48,688 bases of DNA from a virus: the IMG/VR virus record IMGVR_UViG_3300042301_001415, positions 1 through 48,688 of that record; one strand, 5' to 3'. The notes beneath the pieces were generated by a model that was not told the DNA's origin, ran no database searches, and was given only the letters and a program-made list of their open reading frames with translations. This document shows, piece after piece, positions 6,609-12,868 of the stretch. How positions within the stretch are numbered: position 1 is the first letter of the stretch; every line of letters starts with the position of its first letter. Position numbers and translations under genes: made by a program.

Positions 6609-6849
6609 AGGCTCTTAGCCAAGACAAATCAAACTCGTAGTCATTAGCAAACTCGGCAAGTCGTTCTTCGTCTTCGTCAAGAAGGGCAACGATAAAGTCA
6701 ACTCTTGATAGTTCGTAGATGTCTTCTAGCAATGCCCAAGCCTTCGGGTATTTTTCGTGGAATAGGTCAGTATCAAAAGTGATAATGCTCTCAACGCCAT
6801 AGTTTCCGTCTTCGGCAACATAAGCCTTGTATCCGTATTCGTATTTCAT
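6607..6849 (-). CDS. hypothetical protein, 80 aa
   Basis: MKYEYGYKAYVAEDGNYGVE start, acidic and aromatic, ends FDLSWLRA. SD AAAGAAAGG 9 nt before ATG. No family recognised. Confidence 0.78.
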   Translation of the reverse strand: MKYEYGYKAYVAEDGNYGVESIITFDTDLFHEKYPKAWALLEDIYELSRVDFIVALLDEDEERLAEFANDYEFDLSWLRA

Positions 6850-6875
6850 TAGTTAGCCTTTCTTTGTATGCGTCA

Positions 6876-6899
6876 ATTATAGCAAGACCCACCGACATT
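6876..6899 (-). promoter_or_regulatory. box promoter (AATGTC-N12-TATAAT)
   Basis: Drives the 80-aa gene; spacer is of the GGTGGG type. Confidence 0.8.
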
Positions 6900-6950
6900 G
6901 GCAAGGATTTGGGGGATTTTTATTCATCATCGTAAAGCAGGGTGGGGATC

Positions 6951-6960
6951 GCATCGGTGC
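6951..6960. promoter_or_regulatory. dyad site GCATCGGTGC
   Basis: Extended to CGCATCGGTGCG, so it can also fold as a small hairpin. Confidence 0.6.
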
Positions 6961-6978
6961 GTTTCGATCAGGGCAGAA

Positions 6979-7010
6979 GAAAACCCCCACCGCTAGCAGT
7001 AGGGGTTCTT
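6979..7010 (-). terminator. intrinsic terminator
   Basis: Minus-strand CCCCTACTG-CTAG-CGGTGGGG followed by TTTTC; sequence-related to the terminator at 4363. Confidence 0.75.
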
Positions 7011-7019
7011 GATAGTTCT

Positions 7020-7111
7020 ATTTATCAACTAACAACTTCATCACCAGATTTTGGTGAGTGGTGAGTCAGTTTAGACACTTGACTCAGGTGTTATGGCTTA
7101 CGCCAATGGTT
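7020..7111 (-). other. structured 3' untranslated stretch
   Basis: About 90 nt between the 148-aa gene and its terminator hold three hairpins (GGC-GCC, GAGTCA-TGACTC and a CACCA-TGGTG stem) and no credible ORF. Confidence 0.4.
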
Positions 7112-7558
7112 TTATAGCAAGTCCATTACAGACGAGTAAGTGCTTGCTGATACTTCTTCCTGTGCGGTTAGTTTGAGAACACGCAAGGTCTTCTCCAACA
7201 TCTCCAACGGAGTGCTGTGCTCACGACCATACCAAGTGCGTGAGTTTGGGTCGCTCGGCTTCTCTGGTGCGGTAGGGAAACCAAGTGCGTTTGCGTCTAG
7301 GCGAACATCAACGCTTCCGCTGTATCCAAGTGAAACACGAATTGGCTTCTCGTATCCATCACCAACCAACTCTGGGTTTTCGGTAAGTGCCTTGATTGCC
7401 AATGATACCAATGACTTCTGGTAGTTAGAGTAGTCTGTCTCATACTGCTTTACATCAGCAGGGTAAGACGCAGACTTTGACTTGATGTCCGCAATCTTGT
7501 CTTCTACGAGAGTGATTAGTGATGCGGTTGGGACTTTGACGGCGAGTGCTCTTGCCAT
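7112..7558 (-). CDS. hypothetical protein, 148 aa
   Basis: MARALAVKVPTASLITLVED, helical, with a Ser/Thr-rich C-terminus. Codon use is richer in GC than neighbours (like the DUF932 gene), hinting at high expression. SD AAAGAAAGAAG; own promoter and own terminator. I do not recognise it. Confidence 0.8.
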   Translation of the reverse strand: MARALAVKVPTASLITLVEDKIADIKSKSASYPADVKQYETDYSNYQKSLVSLAIKALTENPELVGDGYEKPIRVSLGYSGSVDVRLDANALGFPTAPEKPSDPNSRTWYGREHSTPLEMLEKTLRVLKLTAQEEVSASTYSSVMDLL

Positions 7559-7597
7559 TTTATCTTCTTTCTTTTAGGGTTGATTTGTTATGTGTCT

Positions 7598-7621
7598 ATT
7601 ATAGCAGGGGGGTAAGACATT
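7598..7621 (-). promoter_or_regulatory. box promoter (AATGTC-N12-TATAAT)
   Basis: Drives the 148-aa gene. A CTTAGGGG...CCCCTAAG hairpin with a second AATGTC in its loop lies just upstream (7626-7662). Confidence 0.8.
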
Positions 7622-7625
7622 CACT

Positions 7626-7662
7626 TAGGGGCAGACATTTCTAGAATACCTACCCCTAAGCA
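7626..7662 (-). terminator. 8-bp perfect hairpin
   Basis: CTTAGGGG and CCCCTAAG separated by about 21 nt, downstream of the 51-aa gene; no strong T tract, so termination is only likely. Confidence 0.4.
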
Positions 7663-7747
7663 AAAGGGATTAGTTAGACATTTCCATAGTGTGTGAGCAG
7701 TTATTTTCACAAAGACTTGCTCAGGTCTTTTCCCTACTAAAAGGGCT

Positions 7748-7903
7748 TTACTTGATAGTTGTCCAGCGGTCTGTGCCATTCACATCAAGACGGACACGGA
7801 AAGTGCCGTTCTTGTTTGCTACTACTTCCTGAACAATACCCGATACCTTAGATACTGCGGTAGTGAATGGTGAGCCAACCTGTGGTGCTGTGATGTTCGA
7901 CAT
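7748..7903 (-). CDS. hypothetical protein, 51 aa
   Basis: MSNITAPQVGSPFTTAVSKV then a basic beta-hairpin (NGTFRVRLDVNGTDRWTTIK), compatible with a small OB/SH3-like nucleic-acid-binding fold, but this is only a guess. AAAGAAG SD 5 nt before ATG. Two tandem promoters upstream (7954 and 8038), so probably well expressed. Confidence 0.75.
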   Translation of the reverse strand: MSNITAPQVGSPFTTAVSKVSGIVQEVVANKNGTFRVRLDVNGTDRWTTIK

Positions 7904-7953
7904 AGTGTCTTCTTTCTGCTTCATTTTTATACCAGCGGAATTACTGATACTCT

Positions 7954-7982
7954 ATTGTCCCATAAAATCAAGTGAAAGTCAA
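7954..7982 (-). promoter_or_regulatory. sigma70-type promoter
   Basis: TTGACT, 17 bp, GACAAT; proximal promoter of the 51-aa gene. Confidence 0.65.
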
Positions 7983-8037
7983 GCATTTTCTCAATTATTT
8001 TTTATCTTTTTTTCATCTTGTTTTCTGGTACTCGTCT

Positions 8038-8061
8038 ATTATACAGGGGGGGTACGACATT
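8038..8061 (-). promoter_or_regulatory. box promoter (AATGTC-N12-TATAAT)
   Basis: Distal promoter of the 51-aa gene, followed by a long A-rich leader. Confidence 0.75.
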
Positions 8062-8128
8062 GTAGTGTAGCGACACGCCGTAATTTGGGGGAAAAAGATC
8101 GATCTTCGTAAACTAGTTTAGGGGGGGG

Positions 8129-8138
8129 GCACCGATGC
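8129..8138. promoter_or_regulatory. dyad site GCACCGATGC
   Basis: Directly followed by the hairpin at 8142. Confidence 0.6.
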
Positions 8139-8141
8139 CTG

Positions 8142-8157
8142 CCTGGCCCGAAGGCCA
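8142..8157 (-). terminator. UUCG tetraloop hairpin
   Basis: Minus strand CTGGCC-TTCG-GGCCAG, an extra-stable cUUCGg loop 3' of the 20-aa membrane peptide gene; no T tract, so terminator or 3' stabiliser. Confidence 0.5.
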
Positions 8158-8166
8158 GCCAGTTTG

Positions 8167-8229
8167 TTATTGCTGTAAAATAAAATATACTATTACGATT
8201 ATTAAAATAATTCCTATAAGATTTTCCAT
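8167..8229 (-). CDS. membrane microprotein, 20 aa, leaderless
   Basis: MENLIGIILI then IVIVYFILQQ: one hydrophobic helix. ATG lies 5 nt after the GATAAT of a 17-bp-spaced TTGATT promoter, so it can be translated without SD. Same style as the 19-aa peptide at 14785. Very short, so moderate confidence. Confidence 0.5.
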   Translation of the reverse strand: MENLIGIILIIVIVYFILQQ

Positions 8230-8234
8230 ACTCT

Positions 8235-8263
8235 ATTATCCCACACTCTCGCCAACTAATCAA
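8235..8263 (-). promoter_or_regulatory. sigma70-type promoter
   Basis: TTGATT, 17 bp, GATAAT, overlapping the end of the 173-aa gene; drives the 20-aa peptide. Confidence 0.6.
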
Positions 8264-8781
8264 GAGTGATTGCCACGCACAATAACCCAGATGAGTGCTT
8301 GCATTGAGCGAGGTGTCATTCCATACATAGTTGCGGTAGCGGTAACAGCGTCTGCTAATTTTTTGTATTGCGATTGCGTTGGTGACTTCTTTTCGATTCC
8401 AACTGCTCTCAACATCCATACATCTATCACGACTGCATTCTCATCACCAGCGATTGCTTTTGCGAATGCATTAGTCTTTGCACCATTCAATGCCTTGAAG
8501 CCTAATTCAAGTGAAGCGTTCGCCATACGGATGTTGTTGCCCAATGCAGTTACGGTTTCGCCTAGTGAGAATGCGATTGCTTTTGCAACATTCAATGACC
8601 AACGCTCACGAGGTGAGAATGCAGATACAACACTTGCACCCTTTTCAAGGGTAACGCCTAAGTTAGTTGCAACTTGGTCTGCTACTCTCTCAGCGTCAAG
8701 ATACCACTTAGACGCTTGCTCAATTTGACCGTATGTTGCACGGCTTGCGATTGCAGAATAAGTTTCAATGTATTCGTTCAT
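8260..8781 (-). CDS. conserved phage protein, DUF7178 / HhH-glycosylase-like
   Basis: 173 aa, all-helical. The pattern ...VVSAFSPRERWSLNVAKAIA ... GAKTNAFAKAIAGDENAVVI-D-VWMLRAVG matches a family I know from phages and Streptomyces (A.LSP...W..N...a ... GpK...F...I.GD.daV.iD.w), suspected to be remote from HhH-GPD DNA glycosylases: the D after VVI occupies the position of the glycosylase catalytic Asp. No activity is demonstrated. Start by GAGAGGCAACCCCT ahead of ATG and box promoter at 8812. Confidence 0.7.
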   Translation of the reverse strand: MNEYIETYSAIASRATYGQIEQASKWYLDAERVADQVATNLGVTLEKGASVVSAFSPRERWSLNVAKAIAFSLGETVTALGNNIRMANASLELGFKALNGAKTNAFAKAIAGDENAVVIDVWMLRAVGIEKKSPTQSQYKKLADAVTATATMYGMTPRSMQALIWVIVRGNHS

Positions 8782-8811
8782 AGGGGTTGCCTCTCTTTGA
8801 TTGATAGTCCT

Positions 8812-8835
8812 ATTTTACATCTACCGTCTGACATT
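8812..8835 (-). promoter_or_regulatory. box promoter (AATGTC-N12-TAAAAT)
   Basis: Drives the 173-aa gene. Confidence 0.75.
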
Positions 8836-8876
8836 TGGGGGATTTTTTATGTCTATCGTAAATAGGAAAGATCTCC

Positions 8877-8886
8877 GCATCGGTCC
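8877..8886. promoter_or_regulatory. dyad site variant GCATCGGTCC
   Basis: Overlaps a perfect GGTCCC-TTCG-GGGACC hairpin (minus strand, 8882-8897). Confidence 0.5.
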
Positions 8887-8897
8887 CCGAAGGGACC
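8882..8897 (-). terminator. UUCG tetraloop hairpin
   Basis: GGTCCC-TTCG-GGGACC on the minus strand, 14 nt past the stop of the 110-aa gene. Confidence 0.5.
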
Positions 8898-8910
8898 CGA
8901 AGGCTAGCGA

Positions 8911-9243
8911 CTACTCGTCATCACTTTCATCCCAATACTCATCGCCATCGCTAATCATTAGCCAAGCGTCAAGGTGTGCGTGTTCAGCAATTGCCCAAGC
9001 AGGTGCGGTGTTCATTCCACGCCAAGTTACTTGAAACGGCTCACCATTGCTGTCTACGCCATCGAACGGCATTGGAATCTCACGCTCTGCGTCACCATCT
9101 TTTAGTGCGTCAATTGCCTGAATACAAACTGGCACCATCACCTGTGGAATTGGTGGATAGTGATTACCCGATAGGTGCCAAGAGATTTGCTGTTCAAGAG
9201 TTGTTTCAGTTTCAGTCATACCAATTGCGTTGAATAGTCCCAT
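8911..9243 (-). CDS. conserved actinophage protein, 110 aa
   Basis: WHLSGNHYPPIPQVMVPVCI, later WRGMNTAPAWAIAEHAHLDA and WL: this N.HYPP.P..MV..C..Ai.a ... TAPA.aI.EgH.LDAW pattern is familiar from actinophage proteins of unknown function. Starts 1 nt inside the end of the next gene (TAATG). Confidence 0.78.
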   Translation of the reverse strand: MGLFNAIGMTETETTLEQQISWHLSGNHYPPIPQVMVPVCIQAIDALKDGDAEREIPMPFDGVDSNGEPFQVTWRGMNTAPAWAIAEHAHLDAWLMISDGDEYWDESDDE

Positions 9244-9458
9244 TAGTTGCTCTCCTTTGTTGTTGAATCTATTTTACCATTAGGGTGTGACACAGACTGC
9301 TTGCCTATCATCCATGCCAAGTTAGTTACTTCGATTAGTTGCATTGATACCCATTCCTGTGCTTCGCCTAATTCTCTTTCATCTGCATCTCGCATCTTGA
9401 AGATTAAGTCCCACAGAATCTCTTTGGCATCGTCATAGTCCTGCTCAGTAATCGTCAT
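9243..9458 (-). CDS. hypothetical protein, 71 aa
   Basis: Starts MTITEQDYDDAKEILWDLIF; helical. The frame stays open upstream through a repetitive Met-Thr run that is the antisense-frame reading of the Asp repeat of the gene before, so ATG at 9458 (14-nt overlap) is preferred. Contains the promoter of the 110-aa gene near its 3' end. Confidence 0.68.
   Translation of the reverse strand: MTITEQDYDDAKEILWDLIFKMRDADERELGEAQEWVSMQLIEVTNLAWMIGKQSVSHPNGKIDSTTKESN
9271..9294 (-). promoter_or_regulatory. box promoter (TGTGTC-N12-TAAAAT)
   Basis: Inside the 71-aa gene, serving the 110-aa gene. Confidence 0.55.
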
Positions 9459-9825
9459 CATCGTCTTCATCTCCGTAGTGGTCTGGGTCATCGTAGTCAT
9501 CGTCATCATCTTGCCAATCTGCTCCCTGTTCGATTAGGCTGGTAAAGCCTTCGTTTGGGTCTACGCCTTCTGCCACAGTTGAAACGCCGTGGATAAAGCG
9601 TAGTGAGCAACTGTCGTCATACCAACGCTCAAGAGTGTCTAACATCTCTGCCTTGCTCATCTTATCGGCGGTAAGCAGATAACTTCCGTCATCATCACCA
9701 TAGCCGTAAGTAGTCATCTTTGCCACTTGCTCTTTGTCCATAAGCACATAGATTTTGTGGCAGCCGTCAAACGCAATTCCCTTAGCGTGTGGCAAAACAA
9801 TTTCTACATCAGTCCAATCAATCAT
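9445..9825 (-). CDS. hypothetical protein with poly-Asp tail, 126 aa
   Basis: MIDWTDVEIVLPHAKGIAFD start; ends in a run of D/Y/H residues (WQDDDDDYDDPDHYGDEDDD). ATG at 9825 chosen: TAATG overlap and GGAG 6 nt upstream; a GTG 12 nt further is possible. The acidic tail could mimic DNA or bind divalent ions (inference). Confidence 0.75.
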   Translation of the reverse strand: MIDWTDVEIVLPHAKGIAFDGCHKIYVLMDKEQVAKMTTYGYGDDDGSYLLTADKMSKAEMLDTLERWYDDSCSLRFIHGVSTVAEGVDPNEGFTSLIEQGADWQDDDDDYDDPDHYGDEDDDDDY

Positions 9826-9989
9826 TACTTGCTCCACATCTCAATAATTGTTTTGTATGCCTGTTCGGTAATCATACCCGACATAACGCCAATTAGGTAT
9901 GCCTTGAAAAAACGGTCATACTTATCAACTGGGGGATTTTGTGTTTCGTTGTATCTTGCCAATACTACTTTTTCCAATTCGTCAAACAT
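9825..9989 (-). CDS. hypothetical protein, 54 aa
   Basis: MFDELEKVVLARYNETQNPP then KYDRFFKAYLIGVMSGMIT; helical. Leader with AAAGAAAGGCAGACTAG before ATG, promoter at 10016. Unknown. Confidence 0.72.
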   Translation of the reverse strand: MFDELEKVVLARYNETQNPPVDKYDRFFKAYLIGVMSGMITEQAYKTIIEMWSK

Positions 9990-10015
9990 CTAGTCTGCCT
10001 TTCTTTGTTGGTCTA

Positions 10016-10039
10016 ATTATACTTGGTGCCACCGACATT
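10016..10039 (-). promoter_or_regulatory. box promoter (AATGTC-N12-TATAAT)
   Basis: Drives the 54/126/71-aa gene run. Confidence 0.8.
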
Positions 10040-10208
10040 ACTGCTGTTCAGCAATTGCCTTACGCTTGTTAGTCTGGCGTGAACCCTTGCGGTCGCTAGG
10101 TGTTTGGACTAGGTGTGGCGACAACATCAGCGAACGGAACAGTTCTGCCGAGTGTGCCTTACGCCTTGCTTCGTTTGCCTTGTTGAGTGGCTTCTTGTTC
10201 TTTTTCAT
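10038..10208 (-). CDS. basic protein, 56 aa, leaderless
   Basis: MKKNKKPLNKANEARRKAHS start and ...SDRKGSRQTNKRKAIAEQQ end: very Lys/Arg rich, so nucleic-acid binding is plausible. ATG is 6 nt after TATAAT, no SD. Confidence 0.72.
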   Translation of the reverse strand: MKKNKKPLNKANEARRKAHSAELFRSLMLSPHLVQTPSDRKGSRQTNKRKAIAEQQ

Positions 10209-10214
10209 AGTCCT

Positions 10215-10238
10215 ATTATACATTAGGGGTAAGACATT
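10215..10238 (-). promoter_or_regulatory. box promoter (AATGTC-N12-TATAAT)
   Basis: Drives the leaderless basic protein gene. Confidence 0.82.
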
Positions 10239-10282
10239 CTGGGGAAATTTTATGGTGTGTCGTAAAAAGATCTAGGGGGGGG

Positions 10283-10292
10283 GCACCGATGC
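10283..10292. promoter_or_regulatory. dyad site GCACCGATGC
   Basis: Overlaps a GCCC-TTCG-GGGC hairpin (minus strand, 10291-10302). Confidence 0.6.
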
Positions 10293-10307
10293 CCCGAAGG
10301 GCTTGGG

Positions 10308-10382
10308 CTAAAAGTCACCCTCGTAGATTGAGTATTCTTCACTCGCACATCCGCAACAAGGGCGGTCTTCACAATTACACAT
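10308..10382 (-). CDS. Cys-rich microprotein, 24 aa
   Basis: MCNCEDRPCCGCASEEYSIY then EGDF. CNC...CCGC gives five Cys in the first 12 residues, suggesting one metal site. TAATG overlap with the 31-aa gene upstream supports translation. Confidence 0.6.
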   Translation of the reverse strand: MCNCEDRPCCGCASEEYSIYEGDF

Positions 10383-10477
10383 TAGTATCCTGCTTTCTCT
10401 AAAATGGCAAGCAACGCTTCTGCTTCTTCGTCAGTTAGTTTTGCGATAGACTCTTCGTTGATTACATTATCAAACAT
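10382..10477 (-). CDS. hypothetical acidic microprotein, 31 aa
   Basis: MFDNVINEESIAKLTDEEAE then ALLAILEKAGY. Overlaps the upstream 60-aa gene by 8 nt and the downstream one by 1 nt; GAGGAAAA serves as SD. Confidence 0.65.
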   Translation of the reverse strand: MFDNVINEESIAKLTDEEAEALLAILEKAGY

Positions 10478-10652
10478 TTTTCTCCTCTGGGATTTCGATA
10501 CCGTGGTCTGCTAGCATTTCATCAACCTGCTTGTCGGTGATACGAGCGGATAGTGTGCCATACATACGAGCGTAGATGGTTCGCTGGTCTGCGTTAGGGT
10601 CTAACTTTTCGAATTTCTTTTGTAGCAGGTCAATCTTTTTATACTTGTTCAT
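10470..10652 (-). CDS. hypothetical protein, 60 aa
   Basis: MNKYKKIDLLQKKFEKLDPN, then TDKQVDEMLADHGIEIP. SD AAAGGA 6 nt before ATG. Unknown. Confidence 0.75.
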   Translation of the reverse strand: MNKYKKIDLLQKKFEKLDPNADQRTIYARMYGTLSARITDKQVDEMLADHGIEIPEEKNV

Positions 10653-10675
10653 AGTTGTCCTTTCGAGATGAGATA

Positions 10676-10699
10676 ATTATAGCAGGGGGGTACGACATT
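10676..10699 (-). promoter_or_regulatory. box promoter (AATGTC-N12-TATAAT)
   Basis: Drives the 60/31/24-aa operon. Confidence 0.8.
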
Positions 10700-10898
10700 A
10701 CTTTTCGCACACCGCACACTCGCAGGGTTCGGTTTCGTCAAGTTCGCAAAACGCACAACCCTGCTTTACATTAGAGCGGAAGCAATAAACATAGTTTTGG
10801 TATTCATCGCAACAGATGAAACTTTCATTGCTTAGGTTTTGGTAAAAGTATGGGCTAATGGCGATTACATTGTCGCCTAGTGAGTTAGTAGTGAACAT
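10698..10898 (-). CDS. Cys-rich protein, 66 aa
   Basis: MFTTNSLGDNVIAISPYFYQ then ICCDEY...CFR...CAFC...CECAVC; nine Cys, likely two zinc sites. SD GAAAGGA 6 nt before ATG. Confidence 0.75.
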   Translation of the reverse strand: MFTTNSLGDNVIAISPYFYQNLSNESFICCDEYQNYVYCFRSNVKQGCAFCELDETEPCECAVCEK

Positions 10899-10922
10899 TG
10901 AGTTCCTTTCGTTGATAGTTCG

Positions 10923-10946
10923 ATTATAGCAGTAGGGTAAGACACT
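10923..10946 (-). promoter_or_regulatory. box promoter (AGTGTC-N12-TATAAT)
   Basis: Drives the 66-aa Cys-rich gene. Confidence 0.78.
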
Positions 10947-11148
10947 ACTTCCAATAGTCAGCAGGGAAATCAAAGTTAGCGATTAGAATTCGCTTGTAGT
11001 CTGCCCAATAGAACACTTCCAAGAGAGTTAGAATTTCGCTAACTCGGGTCATTCGTGGGTCTGGGTTTTCGTCTTCGTTAGAACCTGTAAAGTTCTCGGC
11101 TTCCAATTCTGCTTTTAGAGAGAGCAACTCTGTTTCCAATTCGTTCAT
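10945..11148 (-). CDS. hypothetical protein, 67 aa, leaderless
   Basis: MNELETELLSLKAELEAENF (short coiled coil) then a hydrophobic C-terminal helix ending FPADYWK. ATG is 6 nt after TATAAT. Unknown. Confidence 0.75.
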   Translation of the reverse strand: MNELETELLSLKAELEAENFTGSNEDENPDPRMTRVSEILTLLEVFYWADYKRILIANFDFPADYWK

Positions 11149-11154
11149 AAGGCT

Positions 11155-11178
11155 ATTATACATCTACCCACCGACATT
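11155..11178 (-). promoter_or_regulatory. box promoter (AATGTC-N12-TATAAT)
   Basis: Drives the leaderless 67-aa gene. Confidence 0.82.
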
Positions 11179-11222
11179 GCTGGGGATTTTTTGGGGTGTG
11201 TCGTAAAAAGATCTAGGGGTCG

Positions 11223-11232
11223 GGACCGATGC
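11223..11232. promoter_or_regulatory. dyad site GGACCGATGC
   Basis: Embedded in a GACCG-ATG-CGGTC inverted repeat. Confidence 0.5.
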
Positions 11233-11251
11233 GGTCGCCTGGCCCACCCAC

Positions 11252-11413
11252 CTATGGTAGGCTTCTGCCAGACTCGCACTCTTCACAATTCTCTGGGCAC
11301 TCTTCAGGGTCGCAGTCCTGACAGAACACAAAGCCTTGCCACAAGAAGCCACCTTCATCAAGGTCGAACTGCTCGTGGCAGGTAGAGCAAAGGTAGTAAG
11401 AAACATCAGCCAT
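11252..11413 (-). CDS. zinc-binding-type protein, 53 aa
   Basis: MADVSYYLCSTCHEQFDLDE, then CQDC and CPENCEEC: three CxxC-type knuckles, treble-clef-like spacing shared with the 57-aa gene at 11669 and the plus-strand 58-aa gene at 16682. TGATG overlap with the upstream 69-aa gene. Confidence 0.75.
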   Translation of the reverse strand: MADVSYYLCSTCHEQFDLDEGGFLWQGFVFCQDCDPEECPENCEECESGRSLP

Positions 11414-11622
11414 CAGAAATCATCTCCAAAGTGTCCATAGTCCTCGTCAGTTCCCCAGCCAGCAGAGGCGAGGGCATCCCCATCCATCCAATCGCCATCT
11501 TCCTCAAAGAACTCGTCATTGGTTTCGCAATCGTGTTCATCAAACTCAACCATTTCCATTGGCTTGTCTATGTTGAACATGCGACCGCAACCCGAGCATT
11601 TAGTGTATTCATATTCGTTCAT
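11413..11622 (-). CDS. acidic protein with CxxC knuckle, 69 aa
   Basis: MNEYEYTKCSGCGRMFNIDK followed by DEHDC and a strongly acidic C-terminus. SD AAAGG 7 nt before ATG. Confidence 0.75.
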   Translation of the reverse strand: MNEYEYTKCSGCGRMFNIDKPMEMVEFDEHDCETNDEFFEEDGDWMDGDALASAGWGTDEDYGHFGDDF

Positions 11623-11646
11623 GTGATACCTTTCTTAGTTGATTGA

Positions 11647-11670
11647 ATTATAGCAGTAGGGTCTGACGCT
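11647..11670 (-). promoter_or_regulatory. box promoter (AGCGTC-N12-TATAAT)
   Basis: Drives the 69/53-aa pair. Confidence 0.72.
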
Positions 11671-11842
11671 AGCAAATCCAGTTCTCAAACATAACTACAT
11701 TATCAGCGTTCTCGGTTTCGGGTGAGATACAAGAGTAGCAGAATACCTTAGTGCTAAGGTCGGTGTAGGTGACTTGGCAGACATCGTCAATGTCAAAGCC
11801 GTAGCCACAGATTTCGCAGGTGGTGTTGTGAAAGTTGGACAT
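11669..11842 (-). CDS. zinc-binding-type protein, 57 aa
   Basis: MSNFHNTTCEICGYGFDIDD then VCQVTYTDLSTKVFCYSC: CxxC-x6-DDV-x(V)-Y..D-x5-CxxC, alignable by eye with the plus-strand 58-aa gene at 16682 (CDECQKWFATDDV...CVYC). SD GAAAGGA before ATG at 11842; upstream in-frame codons overlap the promoter leader. Confidence 0.75.
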   Translation of the reverse strand: MSNFHNTTCEICGYGFDIDDVCQVTYTDLSTKVFCYSCISPETENADNVVMFENWIC

Positions 11843-11868
11843 AGTGAGTTCCTTTCGATGATGCCACA

Positions 11869-11892
11869 ATTATAGCAGGGGGGTCAGACATT
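11869..11892 (-). promoter_or_regulatory. box promoter (AATGTC-N12-TATAAT)
   Basis: Drives the 57-aa gene. Confidence 0.8.
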
Positions 11893-11958
11893 GAGCCAGA
11901 TCTTTTCGGGAAAAACTGGGGAAAATTCTTAAAGTGTCGTAAACGAATCTAGGGGTGG

Positions 11959-11967
11959 GGCCGATGC
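11959..11967. promoter_or_regulatory. degenerate dyad site GGCCGATGC
   Basis: Followed by two direct CTCGGGCGTGTCG repeats (about 11977-12005) and a CCGAC...GTCGG inverted repeat. Confidence 0.45.
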
Positions 11968-11976
11968 ACCGACGCA

Positions 11977-12005
11977 CTCGGGCGTGTCGGAATCTCGGGC
12001 GTGTC
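11977..12005 (+). repeat. two direct CTCGGGCGTGTCG repeats
   Basis: 13-bp repeats 16 bp apart; the same motif recurs at about 13793 and 15387 directly before a dyad site, and as CGACACGCC near other sites. Confidence 0.6.
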
Positions 12006-12019
12006 GCAACGCCTAACCG

Positions 12020-12199
12020 CTAACGTGTCTTGTCTATCAGTAGGTCAATAAACTGCTTGCGGTCTGCTTCTGGCAGAGTAGCAAAGGCCTTGCGGTCAAG
12101 GTAGCGAACACCATTGCGAATTTCTGGTGTAGCAAAAACGATAGCGGAAATACGCTCAACAAAAGCCTTTTCGCTTTTAGTCATTCTAGGTTTTCTCAT
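12020..12199 (-). CDS. basic protein, 59 aa
   Basis: MRKPRMTKSEKAFVERISAI, helical and basic, ending LLIDKTR. SD AAAGGAAACCAA before ATG. Unknown; could bind nucleic acid. Confidence 0.73.
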   Translation of the reverse strand: MRKPRMTKSEKAFVERISAIVFATPEIRNGVRYLDRKAFATLPEADRKQFIDLLIDKTR

Positions 12200-12212
12200 T
12201 TGGTTTCCTTTC

Positions 12213-12425
12213 TTAGAAACGCTTAGTAGTGAACATTGGAGTAGTGAATTCAGCGGTAGGCACAAACTCAACTAGGTAGTCATCAGCATAAACAACTGAT
12301 TCAGTAGAGATTCCACACTCGTGAAATTCTTCTAGGGTTTTCATCTCACGAATTGTGAGAGAGCGGAATTCTTGCTTACAAGAATCGCAATTAGATTCAT
12401 AGAATCTATCGTTGTAGTGATACAT
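12213..12425 (-). CDS. hypothetical protein with CxxC, 70 aa
   Basis: MYHYNDRFYESNCDSCKQEF start: one CDSC knuckle near the N-terminus and a lone Cys at HECGIS. SD AAGAAAGGATACTT. About 95-nt leader from the promoter at 12526. Confidence 0.73.
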   Translation of the reverse strand: MYHYNDRFYESNCDSCKQEFRSLTIREMKTLEEFHECGISTESVVYADDYLVEFVPTAEFTTPMFTTKRF

Positions 12426-12525
12426 AAGTATCCTTTCTTAGTAGTCATCTTATTATTTGCTTTTGGTTTATTTGCTATTTCTAGGCTCACCCAAAAGGCT
12501 CAAAGATTTATTTTGTTATGTCTTG

Positions 12526-12549
12526 ATTATACAAGGGGGGTACGACATT
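12526..12549 (-). promoter_or_regulatory. box promoter (AATGTC-N12-TATAAT)
   Basis: Drives the 70-aa and probably the 59-aa gene through a long A/T-rich leader. Confidence 0.75.
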
Positions 12550-12612
12550 GGAAGCCCTTTTTGGGGGTGTGTCGTTACAAACTTTTCTCTATTTATTTGT
12601 AGGTTTTCACAA

Positions 12613-12705
12613 CTAGCAGTCGCATTGTGAGTAAGACTGGTAGCAGTCTGGGCAGGTGTTGTCAGCGGTATCCCACTGCTCATCTAGGCTGTATCCGTTA
12701 TTCAT
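12613..12705 (-). CDS. Cys-motif microprotein, 30 aa (paralogue of 16475)
   Basis: MNNGYSLDEQWDTADNTCPD then CYQSYSQCDC. Shares the DEQ(W/F)DTADNTCPDC core with the plus-strand gene at 16475, so one duplicated across the divergence point. CPDC plus CDC form a four-Cys metal site. SD AAAGGATACAG. Confidence 0.72.
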   Translation of the reverse strand: MNNGYSLDEQWDTADNTCPDCYQSYSQCDC

Positions 12706-12728
12706 CTGTATCCTTTCTAACTAGTCTT

Positions 12729-12752
12729 AGACTAGCATAGGGGTCTGACATT
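12729..12752 (-). promoter_or_regulatory. box promoter (AATGTC-N12-TAGTCT)
   Basis: Weak -10 but exact spacing; drives the 30-aa gene. Confidence 0.6.
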
Positions 12753-12812
12753 TAGGGCCACGACACGCCCAAGATGAAAAAACTCACAGGAATTGTTAAC
12801 CTAGTTAAATCG

Positions 12813-12822
12813 GCACCGATGC
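12813..12822. promoter_or_regulatory. dyad site GCACCGATGC
   Basis: Followed at once by the hairpin at 12826. Confidence 0.6.
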
Positions 12823-12825
12823 GAC

Positions 12826-12856
12826 CTCCTACATCCCTTTATTTATAAGGGTTGTA
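12826..12856 (-). other. hairpin family member 1
   Basis: Stem CTACA(T)CCCTT / AAGGG(T)TGTAG closing a TATTTAT loop; covaries with hairpins at 14402 and 15412. Confidence 0.6.
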
Positions 12857-12868
12857 GAGCCGTTTAGA

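Noticed and set aside
11164-11406. 80-codon minus frame
   Set aside because: Shadow of the 53-aa zinc-knuckle gene, which has the TGATG coupling; this one has no SD and no sensible composition.
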